DNA from: Paenibacillus woosongensis
GTDB taxonomy: Bacteria > Bacillota > Bacilli > Paenibacillales > Paenibacillaceae
Direction of reading: 5' to 3'
Length of the DNA stretch: 64,000 nt
Assembly: GCF_009725165.1 (NCBI RefSeq)
Contig: NZ_WNZW01000002.1
Span: 806,001 to 870,000 of the forward strand
Positions 43,776 through 52,320 of the stretch are shown piece by piece. The notes under the pieces were generated by a model, which saw nothing but the letters and a program-made list of their open reading frames with translations, ran no database searches and had not been told where the DNA came from. Position 1 is the first letter of the stretch, and each line of letters begins with the position of its first letter. The translations under genes and the position numbers were made by a program.

Positions 43776-45347
43776 CTAGATCTTGTTCTTTTTTCTATAC
43801 TCCCCGGGCGTCATTCCCATGCTCGCTTTAAATTGCCGGTTGAAATAAATAATGTTTTTGTAGCCCATCAATTCGGCCACCTCGTACACCTTAAGGGTCG
43901 GATCGCGTAAAAGCTGGCAGACCCGGTTCATCTTGCATTCGTTCAAATATTCGCTAAACAGCATGCCTGTCTCTTCCTTAAACAGATGACCCAGGTAGTT
44001 CGGCGTGAAATCAAATTGCGCCGCCACTTCCTTCAAAGTGATCTTCTTCTCCAAATGTTCCTCGACGTAGCCCATAATTTCGTCGATCAGCTTGCGCTTC
44101 TGCCGCTGCCGCTTCACGTACAGCTTCTCCGACAGCTCGAAGAACCTCCGTCTCAGCCATGATACAACGTCATGCACCGTCTCGAACTGAAACAGCACAT
44201 CGGGCTGATGGGATTCCCACTCCAAGAGCTCGTACAAATTCTCGCTGCGCTGCAGCAATTCGGCATGCAGGCTTGATGTGATGCGGATAATGAGCTCGTA
44301 CACATCCTTCTTGCTGGCCAGCGGCATGTCCTTGTAGAGCAAATCAAGCAAACAGTCATCGATAACGACCAGATCGTAGTCCATAATGGCATTCAGCATG
44401 GCGGAAATGGTGCCGTCAATCGGCGTGCCGGGAGCTCCCTGCCTCGCCGGCTCTGTCGGATCGCGCAGAAGACGGTTCTTGCCGAGCAGCCATTTTGCGC
44501 TTAGCGAGGCTTGGGCCTGCTGAAAGGATTCATGCAGGCCTTGGGCATCATTTGTATATTTCCCTACGCCTACAGTAACTGTATAAGAAGTCGTCTGTGC
44601 GACTTCATGAATAAGCTCGTTGAGCCGTTTTACGAACAGGTCCTCGGGTAATGCCGACAAAACAATCAGCCTAGTCTGTCTAGCTATTGCTAGGGCGCCA
44701 AGCTCCGTACCCATCGCCAGCGATTTAATCCGCTGAATAATGGTGCGCGTCTCCACCCGGCGAGCATCCTCGGATAAATCCCGCAGCTTCCATTCCAAGT
44801 CATCGATTTCGATGAACGCGGCGGCGCAGCCAGATGACAGGAGCGGGTGGAGAATGCTCTGCAGATGCGGCTCGGGAAAACCGGGATCATCGTGTTCCAG
44901 CCACCTCAGCAGCAGCTCCTCGCTAACCAGCGATAACGTCTCGGAGAAAGAGCGCGCCTGTTCCTTCTCCTCCTCCACCTCTTTGCAAAGCTTGCTAAGC
45001 AGATCATACAGCTCCTTGTCTTCCACCGGCTTCAACAAATAATCACACGCGTTGATTTCTATTGCTTCCCGGGCATAATTGAAATCCTCGTGGCCGCTAA
45101 TGAACACGACCTTAACCTCGGGATTGATCACTTTGGCTTTACGTGCAAACTGTGTTCCCGACATGATCGGCATCCTGATATCCGACAGGATCAGGTCGAT
45201 CCGCTGCTCCTCCATCACTTTTAGAGCCAGAAAACCGCTGTTGGCCGTGCCTGCTACATGGATGTCCAGTCCGCTTGCCAGCACTCTGCGGCGCAGCCAC
45301 TCCAAATCGACGGCCTCATCGTCTACCAGCAATACATTTACGCTCAT
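43776..45347 (-). CDS. YesN-type response regulator with AraC output domain (fourth importer)
   Basis: A 523-residue regulator. The receiver domain has DDE at 9-11, phosphoacceptor D56 in LSDIRMPIMSG and a lysine in YLLKPVED. The C-terminal AraC domain includes LKEVAAQFDFTPNYLGHLFK and ends GEYRKKNKI. GAGAGGAG precedes the ATG, 33 bases after the kinase stop. It lies directly upstream of the importer operon that it is expected to activate, with a terminator between. Confidence 0.93.
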   Translation of the reverse strand: MSVNVLLVDDEAVDLEWLRRRVLASGLDIHVAGTANSGFLALKVMEEQRIDLILSDIRMPIMSGTQFARKAKVINPEVKVVFISGHEDFNYAREAIEINACDYLLKPVEDKELYDLLSKLCKEVEEEKEQARSFSETLSLVSEELLLRWLEHDDPGFPEPHLQSILHPLLSSGCAAAFIEIDDLEWKLRDLSEDARRVETRTIIQRIKSLAMGTELGALAIARQTRLIVLSALPEDLFVKRLNELIHEVAQTTSYTVTVGVGKYTNDAQGLHESFQQAQASLSAKWLLGKNRLLRDPTEPARQGAPGTPIDGTISAMLNAIMDYDLVVIDDCLLDLLYKDMPLASKKDVYELIIRITSSLHAELLQRSENLYELLEWESHQPDVLFQFETVHDVVSWLRRRFFELSEKLYVKRQRQKRKLIDEIMGYVEEHLEKKITLKEVAAQFDFTPNYLGHLFKEETGMLFSEYLNECKMNRVCQLLRDPTLKVYEVAELMGYKNIIYFNRQFKASMGMTPGEYRKKNKI

Positions 45348-45380
45348 CTTTTTGCCACTCCTCTCTAAGAAGCATTATCG

Positions 45381-47153
45381 TTAATACGGCAGCTTTGGGA
45401 ATTCGGGCGTATCGGCAGCATCACCGTGACCTGCCGGCAGGAGAAGCCGCACCGTCGTGCCCCCGCCGTAAATACTAGCGATTTGAACACCATAGGCATC
45501 ACCGTACCTGAGCTTGATTCGTTCATCCACATTTCTTACCCCATAGCCCCCAGTTTGGCTAGGCCCCGTCATAAGCAGCCTAACCTGCTCGGGACGCATA
45601 CCTACCCCGTTGTCGATGATCTTCAGTTCGACGTCATTGTTCATGCGACGGCCCGTAATCCGAATCGCGATCGTTTCTCCGAACCAGGCATGCTTAAATA
45701 CGTTCTCGACGAAGGGCTGTAAAATCAGCTTAATGACCTGATAGTCCAGTATCTCAGATTCAACATCGACCTGCACAGTAAATGCGTCGGCGTACTTGAC
45801 GCGCTGAATTTCCAGGTACGTCTCGACCTGCTCCAGCTCTTTTCCCAAATGGATATGTACATTTCCTTGATTCAGTGTTAACCGGTAAAAGCGGGAGAGA
45901 CCCTGAACCATCTCCGTGACTTTGCCGATCTCTCCCAGGTTCGCCAAACTATTGATCGTTGACAGCGTGTTATAGAGGAAATGGGGATTGATCTGCGCTT
46001 GCAGCGCTTCCAGTTCGGCCTGCTTCTTCTGAATCCCTTGCAAATACACACTATCGATCAGCTCCTGGATGTTCATGGCCATCATGTTGAAAGCTTCGGC
46101 AATCCGCACGAACTCGTCATTTCCCGAAAAGCGGATGCGCTTCTGAAAATTTCCTTCCTGAAAAGAACGGACAAGCATGACGATCCGGGTCATTTTTCGT
46201 CCGTTGAGCCTGGCTACCATGAATCCAATAAAGGTCATCCCGATAAAGCTGATTGCACACACCCCAAGAATCACCCGCTGCAGCTTCCCGGCATCTTTCG
46301 TCAAATATGCCTTCGGAACGAGCGTTTCGATAGCAAAATCGGTCCCAGAGATAGGCTCATGAAGACGGAGATAGGCATCGCTGCCTCCTGTCTGTTCCCC
46401 CAGTTCAGCTTGTTCGGCTAATTCCGCAGGGCCGCGCTGGTACACCCGCTCGCCCGTCAACTGATGGATTAACCGGACTGTGATCCCTTCTTCTACCGGA
46501 AAGGTGGCTAAATTTCCGAACAAAGCGTCGAGAGGCACAGTAATTCGCACATAACCGATGATCGCCCCGTAATCGCTGTACGATACGAGCTTGCGGATGT
46601 GGGAAATATGATCCAGTTTTTTATCCGTATCGATTTGGACCCAAAGATTGTTGCGCTCCGAATTTTTGTGCAGCTGATACCAGTCAGTTGACTCGATGTC
46701 CCGCAAAGGAAGGATGTAATAATCACTTTGCTTAATCGGTTCTTCCAAATTATCGCCATTGATTATGATCATATCGCTATTGGGCGTATAGAGCATGAAG
46801 CGGATGTTGTTGCCGAACAACTGCAGCGGCGACACGATTTGCGGGATGATCTCATCCTTCATCGTCAAATAAATGTCCAGCGGCTCTCCCTTTTTCTGCA
46901 GCGCTCTTTGAAAAGCCACGCTGCCGAACAGCGTATCCGACATGCGCTGGATTTCATCCATTTGGTACTGAATATTGTTCCTGGCCTGCTCCATGCCGGT
47001 ACGGATATTCGTCTCCGCCATTTCCGTCCGCGACTGCGTCAGCATCGTATAAGAGATATATCCAATGAGCACATCCGTCAGCAGCACTAGGAGCAAGTAA
47101 GGGATCATCATTTTATATGTAAAAGGCACGTAACGCTTTTTCAAGTTAGGCAT
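45381..47153 (-). CDS. YesM-type sensor histidine kinase (fourth importer)
   Basis: A 590-residue membrane kinase with transmembrane helices at about 12-34 and 300-320 around an extracellular sensor. A HAMP segment, phosphorylated H391 in INPHFLYNTLS and a HATPase domain (LILQPFVENVFKHAW, DNGVGMRP) follow. AAAAGGGGAG precedes the ATG. It is the first gene of the kinase-regulator pair. Confidence 0.93.
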   Translation of the reverse strand: MPNLKKRYVPFTYKMMIPYLLLVLLTDVLIGYISYTMLTQSRTEMAETNIRTGMEQARNNIQYQMDEIQRMSDTLFGSVAFQRALQKKGEPLDIYLTMKDEIIPQIVSPLQLFGNNIRFMLYTPNSDMIIINGDNLEEPIKQSDYYILPLRDIESTDWYQLHKNSERNNLWVQIDTDKKLDHISHIRKLVSYSDYGAIIGYVRITVPLDALFGNLATFPVEEGITVRLIHQLTGERVYQRGPAELAEQAELGEQTGGSDAYLRLHEPISGTDFAIETLVPKAYLTKDAGKLQRVILGVCAISFIGMTFIGFMVARLNGRKMTRIVMLVRSFQEGNFQKRIRFSGNDEFVRIAEAFNMMAMNIQELIDSVYLQGIQKKQAELEALQAQINPHFLYNTLSTINSLANLGEIGKVTEMVQGLSRFYRLTLNQGNVHIHLGKELEQVETYLEIQRVKYADAFTVQVDVESEILDYQVIKLILQPFVENVFKHAWFGETIAIRITGRRMNNDVELKIIDNGVGMRPEQVRLLMTGPSQTGGYGVRNVDERIKLRYGDAYGVQIASIYGGGTTVRLLLPAGHGDAADTPEFPKLPY

Positions 47154-47300
47154 CGCTATGACTCCCCTTTTAAACGATGATGTTGGATATTTATCTTATC
47201 GTAACAGATCGCCCAGATATGTATATCAATCTTTGTATATTTACTGGATGGGCCAGGATTCTTCCTGTTATTAATCGTAAATCGCACGCCAGCCAAACTA

Positions 47301-47750
47301 TCAATAAAAAAGCAGCAGGGACAGGCTTGGCCGGTGCCTTGCTGTCCATGCTGCCTCAACTAATATCTTCATCAGCTGCGATGTTATCTTTCTAGGACTA
47401 GTATGGAAAGTCACGGCCAGTGGCTTCTCCACGCGCTCGGCAAGATCCAGCACATATCCTCCGGCTTCTCCGCCGAATATCCCGAACTCATGCTGGAGCG
47501 ATACCACGGCCACCCCGATGCGGTTCAGCCGGTCGGCCGCCCGGATATAAGCAGCCCGGTCATGCTTGTCGAGCTCCCAAATGCCCGGAGCCGTCTCCAG
47601 TCCCGAAGCCTCGCTCGTCCGCAGAGCAATAACCGGATCGATGCCCCGCCATCCTCTCGCCCCCCGGATGCTCTGGCGCAGATGATGCGTATATGTGGCA
47701 ATGCCGCAGCGCTGGGGGATATAAGTACCGATAAAAGCGATTTTCGTCAT
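47301..47750 (-). pseudogene. Glycosyltransferase family 4, N-terminal fragment
   Basis: The first 117 or so residues (MTKIAFIGTYIPQRCGIAT ... PLAVTFHT) are a clear N-terminal half-domain of a GT4-type glycosyltransferase. Full proteins are about 370 residues or more. From about 47400 the frame continues into unrelated sequence and ends after 149 codons, so the UDP/GDP-sugar-binding domain and catalytic motifs are missing. The ATG overlaps the stop of the preceding fragment (ATGA), so an operon with a sugar-nucleotide enzyme once existed here. Expected to be non-functional. Confidence 0.75.
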
Positions 47751-47926
47751 ATGGATACCGCCTCCCTCATCCGATTTACAAAGGCTTCATAAAGCGCATA
47801 ATTCGGGCCAGCCTCCGCGCCCGTGCCGAAGACGCATTGATGAAGCTGCGCTCCGGACTCGACGCGGCAGCCTTCCCATAGAATGGTTTCGGACAGCTCC
47901 GTCACCCTTCCTTGATCGATATTAAA
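47747..47926 (-). pseudogene. Sugar-phosphate nucleotidyltransferase, C-terminal fragment
   Basis: An open frame with no start of its own (ETILWEGCRV, then LHQCVFGTGAEAGPNYALYE) looks like the left-handed beta-helix end of a mannose-1-phosphate guanylyltransferase-like protein. It ends in TGA overlapping the glycosyltransferase ATG. The catalytic N-terminal domain is absent, and the frame is closed at about 47956. Together with the next fragment it marks a deletion scar of a polysaccharide or glycan-synthesis gene pair. Confidence 0.6.
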
Positions 47927-47995
47927 AAAAGCTGAATTATGGCGGTCGATTTTTCAACGATCATGTTGCCATAATAGTGAAAATACACCTCATCT

Positions 47996-48226
47996 TCAGC
48001 TTTGTTGCTTTGTTGTCTTCGGCTTGTCCTCAAGCCGCAGCAATCGTTTTATGCTTCTTCTCAGGCGTTTGGCCTGATTTCCCGTTCGAATAGCCATCTG
48101 CTTGATTCCCATATTCCAGGACAGCATCGTATGTTCCGCCTGCAATATAGCGATGGCTCCGCCTGCCGCATAGCCCTCCGGCAGCTGCGGGCAGCTTTGC
48201 GGGCTTGCCCCTTTTGTCAGCCACAT
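47996..48226 (-). CDS. Small basic protein of unknown function
   Basis: A 76-residue protein (MWLTKGASPQSC ... TTKQQS). The C-terminal third is rich in Arg and Lys (KRLRRSIKRLLRLE) and could bind nucleic acid. AGGAGG lies about 6 bases before the ATG, which is the main reason to accept it as a gene. It lies upstream of the decayed glycan genes in the same direction. I recognise no family. Confidence 0.45.
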   Translation of the reverse strand: MWLTKGASPQSCPQLPEGYAAGGAIAILQAEHTMLSWNMGIKQMAIRTGNQAKRLRRSIKRLLRLEDKPKTTKQQS

Positions 48227-48440
48227 ACGTATCCTCCTTTCGATATTAGCACTCAATGAAGTCGACTGCTAATAATATTATAAAAAGAAGACCCGCTTCA
48301 ATTTCAACCGGCGGATTTGGGCAAAAACTCCCCTCTTGGCCGATTTAACCGAAAAATGCAGGTCCAACTCCTATCTTTTGATGCGATATTTCTTAAATTC
48401 TTTTGTATACACTCTAAAAAGGGCTTTTTCCGCTCAGCCA

Positions 48441-49304
48441 TCACCGTTTCATTTCTACCCATACCGCCTCGGGACCGGTCTGCACCCTGCTGCCGCCCTT
48501 CGGCTCCAGGCTAATGATCAGCCGCTCGGCTTCCTCTGCCCCGTATCCGTGGTAATAGGTTTTCCCCTGAGGATGCTGCACCGGAAGAATTCCCGGGCTG
48601 CTCGCCTCGTCCTCCATCTGCAGCCAAATCTGATAATCCTTCTCCACCACCGAGTGGAGCCCGTCCACAACGATCAGCATTTCGCCGGATTTCCGCTTCA
48701 GCCAGACCGTGCCTTCCCCGTAATAAGGAGGGTGAGGCTCAATCGCATACCGTTCCGTATCAGCGCTCTGGATCAGATGGATTTGATGTGAAATATCCCG
48801 TTCAATCCGGCTTTGCTGCTCGCCGGGCCAGTTCTGCGGACGAAGGGCAAACAAGCCGCCGAGCAGGAGGATCATCGCCAGCCCGCCTATGGCGCCGAAG
48901 GTATATCGGCTTCGATCCGCTGCCCATTTGCGGCGAAATGAACGCAGCCGGAATGAGAGGGTCAGCCTGCGGCGCAGCCTGCGCGGTGGCTGTCGCAATG
49001 AGTACATCGATGCATTCGGGTGCAAAAACGCCTGCCGGTTCGCAGAAGGCTCTCCGCCGCCCTCCGAATCGTTAAGGACCGGTCCGATGCCGATGGCGGC
49101 CTGACCCAGCAGCCCCGTCCATTCATGAATCATCGCATCGCAGGACCGGCACTGCCGCCGGTGCTCCTCCATCCTGGCCTTCTCTCCGTCCGGCAGCCGT
49201 CCCATTGCGAAATCGGCCAGCTGCTCCTCCGCAAACAAGCCGCAGGGCTCAGCCCGGTCATGAAGCGGATACATCGGATTATTTATGCAATTTATCCTGC
49301 GCAT
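48441..49304 (-). CDS. Zinc-binding anti-sigma factor, RskA type
   Basis: A 287-residue membrane protein. The N-terminal cytoplasmic domain has the zinc motif HRRQCRSC typical of anti-sigma factors. One transmembrane helix (about 130-150, LAMILLLGGLFAL) is followed by an extracytoplasmic RskA domain (YQIWLQMEDEASSPGILPV, then ISLEPKGGSRVQTGPEAVWV). The start at ATG 49304 has GGGGGAG 9 bases upstream and overlaps the sigma gene by 26 bases; an ATG at 49274 is the alternative. It should hold the adjacent sigma factor at the membrane until a stress signal triggers release. Confidence 0.85.
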   Translation of the reverse strand: MRRINCINNPMYPLHDRAEPCGLFAEEQLADFAMGRLPDGEKARMEEHRRQCRSCDAMIHEWTGLLGQAAIGIGPVLNDSEGGGEPSANRQAFLHPNASMYSLRQPPRRLRRRLTLSFRLRSFRRKWAADRSRYTFGAIGGLAMILLLGGLFALRPQNWPGEQQSRIERDISHQIHLIQSADTERYAIEPHPPYYGEGTVWLKRKSGEMLIVVDGLHSVVEKDYQIWLQMEDEASSPGILPVQHPQGKTYYHGYGAEEAERLIISLEPKGGSRVQTGPEAVWVEMKR

Positions 49305-49893
49305 ACGGCTCCACTCCCCCTCCCAGCTTGCCCAGGTTCATCTCGTCCAGCCGGCGCCGCAAATTGCGGATGCCATAACGGATTAACGACTTGACCGTTC
49401 CAACGGGCCTCTTCATATGCTCGGCGATTTCGCGATGCGACAGCTGCTCAATATAGCTTCCATGAAGCGCCATCCGCTGCATCGGCGGGATAGCCTGCAT
49501 CGCCTGCTTCAGCTGCTCCTGCTCCCATTTGCGCAGCGCCTCATACTCAGCGGATTCCATCCCCCTGCTCCAGAGGATATCCGCTTCCTGATCCATGCTC
49601 CATTCCTCCGCCACAGACCATCGCTGCTGCTTCCGCAGCCGATCCAGGGCCCGGCTGCGCGTGCGTACCGCAAGCCAGGCCTCCACACTGCCCCGAGCCG
49701 GATTATAGCTGCCTGCCTTATCCATAATTTCAATGAATACGTCGTGACACACGTCCTCCGCCTCGGCTGCATTCTTTATGCACTGCTCTGCCAACCTGTA
49801 CACCATCGGAGCATAGGCATCGTAGAAACGGCCGAACGCCGTTACCGATCCCTCCGCAATCTCCGCCAGCCATAATTCGGGGCTCTCCTTCAT
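49279..49893 (-). CDS. ECF-type RNA polymerase sigma factor
   Basis: A 204-residue sigma-70 family protein with regions 2 and 4 only. Region 2 reads FYDAYAPMVYRLAEQCIKNAAEAEDVCHDVFIEI. Region 4 has MQRMALHGSYIEQLSHREIAEH and a helix-turn-helix MKRPVGTVKSLIRYGIRNLR. Start: ATG 49893, 7 bases after AAGGAGGG. It is co-expressed with the overlapping RskA-type anti-sigma gene. It is divergent from the NEW3/ABC genes, which are plausible targets. Confidence 0.9.
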   Translation of the reverse strand: MKESPELWLAEIAEGSVTAFGRFYDAYAPMVYRLAEQCIKNAAEAEDVCHDVFIEIMDKAGSYNPARGSVEAWLAVRTRSRALDRLRKQQRWSVAEEWSMDQEADILWSRGMESAEYEALRKWEQEQLKQAMQAIPPMQRMALHGSYIEQLSHREIAEHMKRPVGTVKSLIRYGIRNLRRRLDEMNLGKLGGGVEPYAQDKLHK

Positions 49894-50012
49894 CCCCCGT
49901 CCCTCCTTGACCATAACCTGTAACTTAGGATCATATTGGGCCTACTTTAGGGCCAGTTATTTTACGCATATTGTAGCAAATTTCATCCGGCTTTTTGCCA
50001 GCTTGATCATTT

Positions 50013-50051
50013 TTTAGCTGCTTTTAAGCAAATATTTAGCTAATTTTAAGC
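50013..50051. promoter_or_regulatory. Two direct repeats 22 bp apart in the sigma/NEW3 divergent gap
   Basis: TTTAGCTGCTTTTAAGC (50013-50029) and TTTAGCTAATTTTAAGC (50035-50051) are 22 bases apart, two helical turns. They lie about 70-110 bases upstream of the NEW3 gene. The spacing suits two protein dimers on one DNA face. The function is a guess. Confidence 0.35.
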
Positions 50052-50122
50052 TTTCGATAAATCCAAATCGGCAGCTTCCTACGTACTTCTTATGAACAAA
50101 AATATTAAGGAGGGTTCATACG

Positions 50123-51283
50123 ATGAAATCGCGGGGAAGGAAAATGAAACTGGTGAGCATGCTGCTCCTGCTCGTTCTCGGAGCCGGCCTGCTCGGGGGA
50201 ATGCCAGCATCTGCTGCCGGAGGAGTCACGCTGTATTCGGCGTACACTTCGATTTCCGTCCCACCCGGCGAAGCTTTGGATTACAGCGTCGAGGTCATCA
50301 ATAACACGTCCGACGTCGTAATGGTTCCGCTGGAGCTTAACAATCTGCCCAAGGACTGGACAGCCGAGTTGAACAGCGGCGGCTGGCGGGTGAAGGAAGT
50401 GTCCGTCAAGCCCGGAGAATCCAGCACCGTCTCGCTGAACGTGACGGTTCCTCTACAAATAGACAAAGGAATCTATCGTTTCGAGCTGACGGCCGGCTCG
50501 GCGGCGCGCCTGCCCTTTACGGTAGAAATTACGGAGAAAGGAATCTACCAGACTGAGCTGACCACCGATCAGGCCAATCTGCAGGGACCTTCTGATTCCA
50601 GCTTTACCTACTCGCTCAAGCTGCAGAACCGGACGGCGGAGAAGCAAAACTACGCTCTACAGGCCCAGGCGGATCCGGGGTGGAATGTGACCTTTACCTC
50701 CGGAGACAATCAGGTCTCCTCCGTCGAGGTAGAGCCTGGCGCCAGTCAGTCGATCTCGGTCAAGGTACAGCCGCCGGAGCAGGTCAAGGAAGGCAGCTAC
50801 ATCATTCCTGTCAGCGCCTCCAACCAGTCGACCTCCTCGGAGCTGAAGCTGGAGGCTGTTATCACCGGCACTTATGGCCTGGAGCTGACGACGCCAAACG
50901 GCTTGCTGAGTGCCGATGTGACCGCAGGCGGCAGCAAAACGGTTGATCTGCTGGTCAAGAATACCGGAACAGCCGATCTCACGGACATTAATCTCAGCTC
51001 CAACGCCCCGGCCGATTGGGAGGTCAGCTTCAATCCGAAAACGGTCGACAAGCTGGCCGCCGGCCAATCCACCACGGTAGAAGCCAAAATTACCGCCAGC
51101 AAAAAGGCGATAGCCGGAGACTATGTCACGGGCATGACTGCATCCTCCCCGGAGTCCAGCTCCTCGGCGCAATTTCGGATCGCTGTTAAGGGCTCCATGC
51201 TGTGGGGCTGGATCGGAGTACTGGTCATCGCTGCGATTCTCGGCGGCATCTACTATCTGATTCGCAAATACGGGAGGCGATAA
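50123..51283 (+). CDS. NEW3-domain membrane protein linked to an ABC transporter
   Basis: A 386-residue protein with a signal peptide (hydrophobic stretch about 9-30, ending ASAAG). Three Ig-like repeats of about 100 residues follow, each with the NEW3 pattern (for example DYSVEVINNTSDVVMVPLEL, then PGESSTVSLNVTVP). A C-terminal membrane helix (WIGVLVIAAILGGIYYLI) ends in a short basic tail, so the repeats face outside. AAGGAGGG precedes the ATG. The next gene, an ABC ATPase, starts 3 bases after its stop. The repeats could bind sugar polymers or act as an extracytoplasmic partner of the transporter; the function is unknown. Confidence 0.85.
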   Translation: MKSRGRKMKLVSMLLLLVLGAGLLGGMPASAAGGVTLYSAYTSISVPPGEALDYSVEVINNTSDVVMVPLELNNLPKDWTAELNSGGWRVKEVSVKPGESSTVSLNVTVPLQIDKGIYRFELTAGSAARLPFTVEITEKGIYQTELTTDQANLQGPSDSSFTYSLKLQNRTAEKQNYALQAQADPGWNVTFTSGDNQVSSVEVEPGASQSISVKVQPPEQVKEGSYIIPVSASNQSTSSELKLEAVITGTYGLELTTPNGLLSADVTAGGSKTVDLLVKNTGTADLTDINLSSNAPADWEVSFNPKTVDKLAAGQSTTVEAKITASKKAIAGDYVTGMTASSPESSSSAQFRIAVKGSMLWGWIGVLVIAAILGGIYYLIRKYGRR

Positions 51284-51285
51284 CC

Positions 51286-52320
51286 GTGGCAGAGACGGTC
51301 ATCGACATTCAAGCGTTGACGAAAAGCTATAACGGCGCAAAAGCCGTAGACCAGCTGTCCCTGCAGATCAAACGCGGCGAAATCTTCGGCCTGCTCGGGC
51401 CGAACGGAGCCGGCAAATCGACGACGATTCTCATGCTGCTCGGGCTTAGCGAACCTGACGGGGGCAGCATCAACGTCCTCGGCCTCGATCCGACCAGGGA
51501 GCCTATTCCCGTCAAACGCAAGGTCGGATATTTGCCCGACGATGTCGGCTTTTATGAGGACCGGACCGGCCTGGAAAATCTGGTGCTGTCGGCGAGGCTG
51601 AACCAGGTGCCGGAAGCGGAGGCGAAGGAGCGAGCCTACCAGCTGCTGGAGAGCGTGGGCCTGCAGCATGCCGCCCATAAAAAAACGGGGGCATACTCCC
51701 GCGGTATGCGGCAGCGGCTCGGATTGGCCGACGTCCTGATCAAGGCGCCGGAAATCATCATTCTTGATGAACCGACGCTCGGGATTGACCCTAAGGGAAT
51801 GGATGAGCTGCTGGCGCTGATCCGCAGCCTGAGCGAGGATCAGGGCTTGACCGTGCTCCTGTCCTCCCATCAGCTGCATCAAGTGCAGCAAATCTGCGAC
51901 CGGGTCGGATTATTCGTTCGCGGCCGGCTGCTTGCCGAAGGCAATATCGCCAGCCTGTCCCGGTCGCTGTTCGCCGACGATCCACTGCAGATTACCGTGG
52001 AGAGCGGTCCGCTGAATAACGGATTGCTGGAGCGAATCCGCGCCATCCCGGGCGTGCGGCACGCGGAGCTTGAAGACGGGGACGGAACGGACCATGCTGC
52101 CGCTTCGGCTGGAGCAGAGTCCGCCGGGCGCAGCCGGATGATCGTCGGCTCGGATACCGACTGCAGCGATGCGATCGCCCGGATGATCATCGAAGACGGC
52201 GTAGCCTTGTTCGGCTTGCAGCGGAAGGAATACGGGCTCGACGAGATCTATCACCGTTATTTTGAAGGAGGTGAACAGCATGAACAAGGAAGCAGCCGAC
52301 CTGAAACACAGCAGGCCTGA
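51286..52320 (+). CDS. ABC transporter ATP-binding protein
   Basis: A 344-residue ATPase. Walker A is GPNGAGKST, the signature is YSRGMRQRL (the RGM variant common in ABC-2 exporters) and Walker B is IIILDEPTLGIDP, with a switch histidine in LLSSHQLHQ. About 100 C-terminal residues form an extra domain. GTG 51286 follows GGGAGG and the preceding stop codon by 3 bases. Its end overlaps the permease gene by 41 bases. It should power the adjacent ABC-2 permease. Confidence 0.92.
   Translation: MAETVIDIQALTKSYNGAKAVDQLSLQIKRGEIFGLLGPNGAGKSTTILMLLGLSEPDGGSINVLGLDPTREPIPVKRKVGYLPDDVGFYEDRTGLENLVLSARLNQVPEAEAKERAYQLLESVGLQHAAHKKTGAYSRGMRQRLGLADVLIKAPEIIILDEPTLGIDPKGMDELLALIRSLSEDQGLTVLLSSHQLHQVQQICDRVGLFVRGRLLAEGNIASLSRSLFADDPLQITVESGPLNNGLLERIRAIPGVRHAELEDGDGTDHAAASAGAESAGRSRMIVGSDTDCSDAIARMIIEDGVALFGLQRKEYGLDEIYHRYFEGGEQHEQGSSRPETQQA

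Noticed and set aside
47751..47995. An intact gene upstream of the glycosyltransferase fragment
   Set aside because: The frame is closed at both ends (47747 and about 47956) and contains only the end of a nucleotidyltransferase, so I list it as a fragment.
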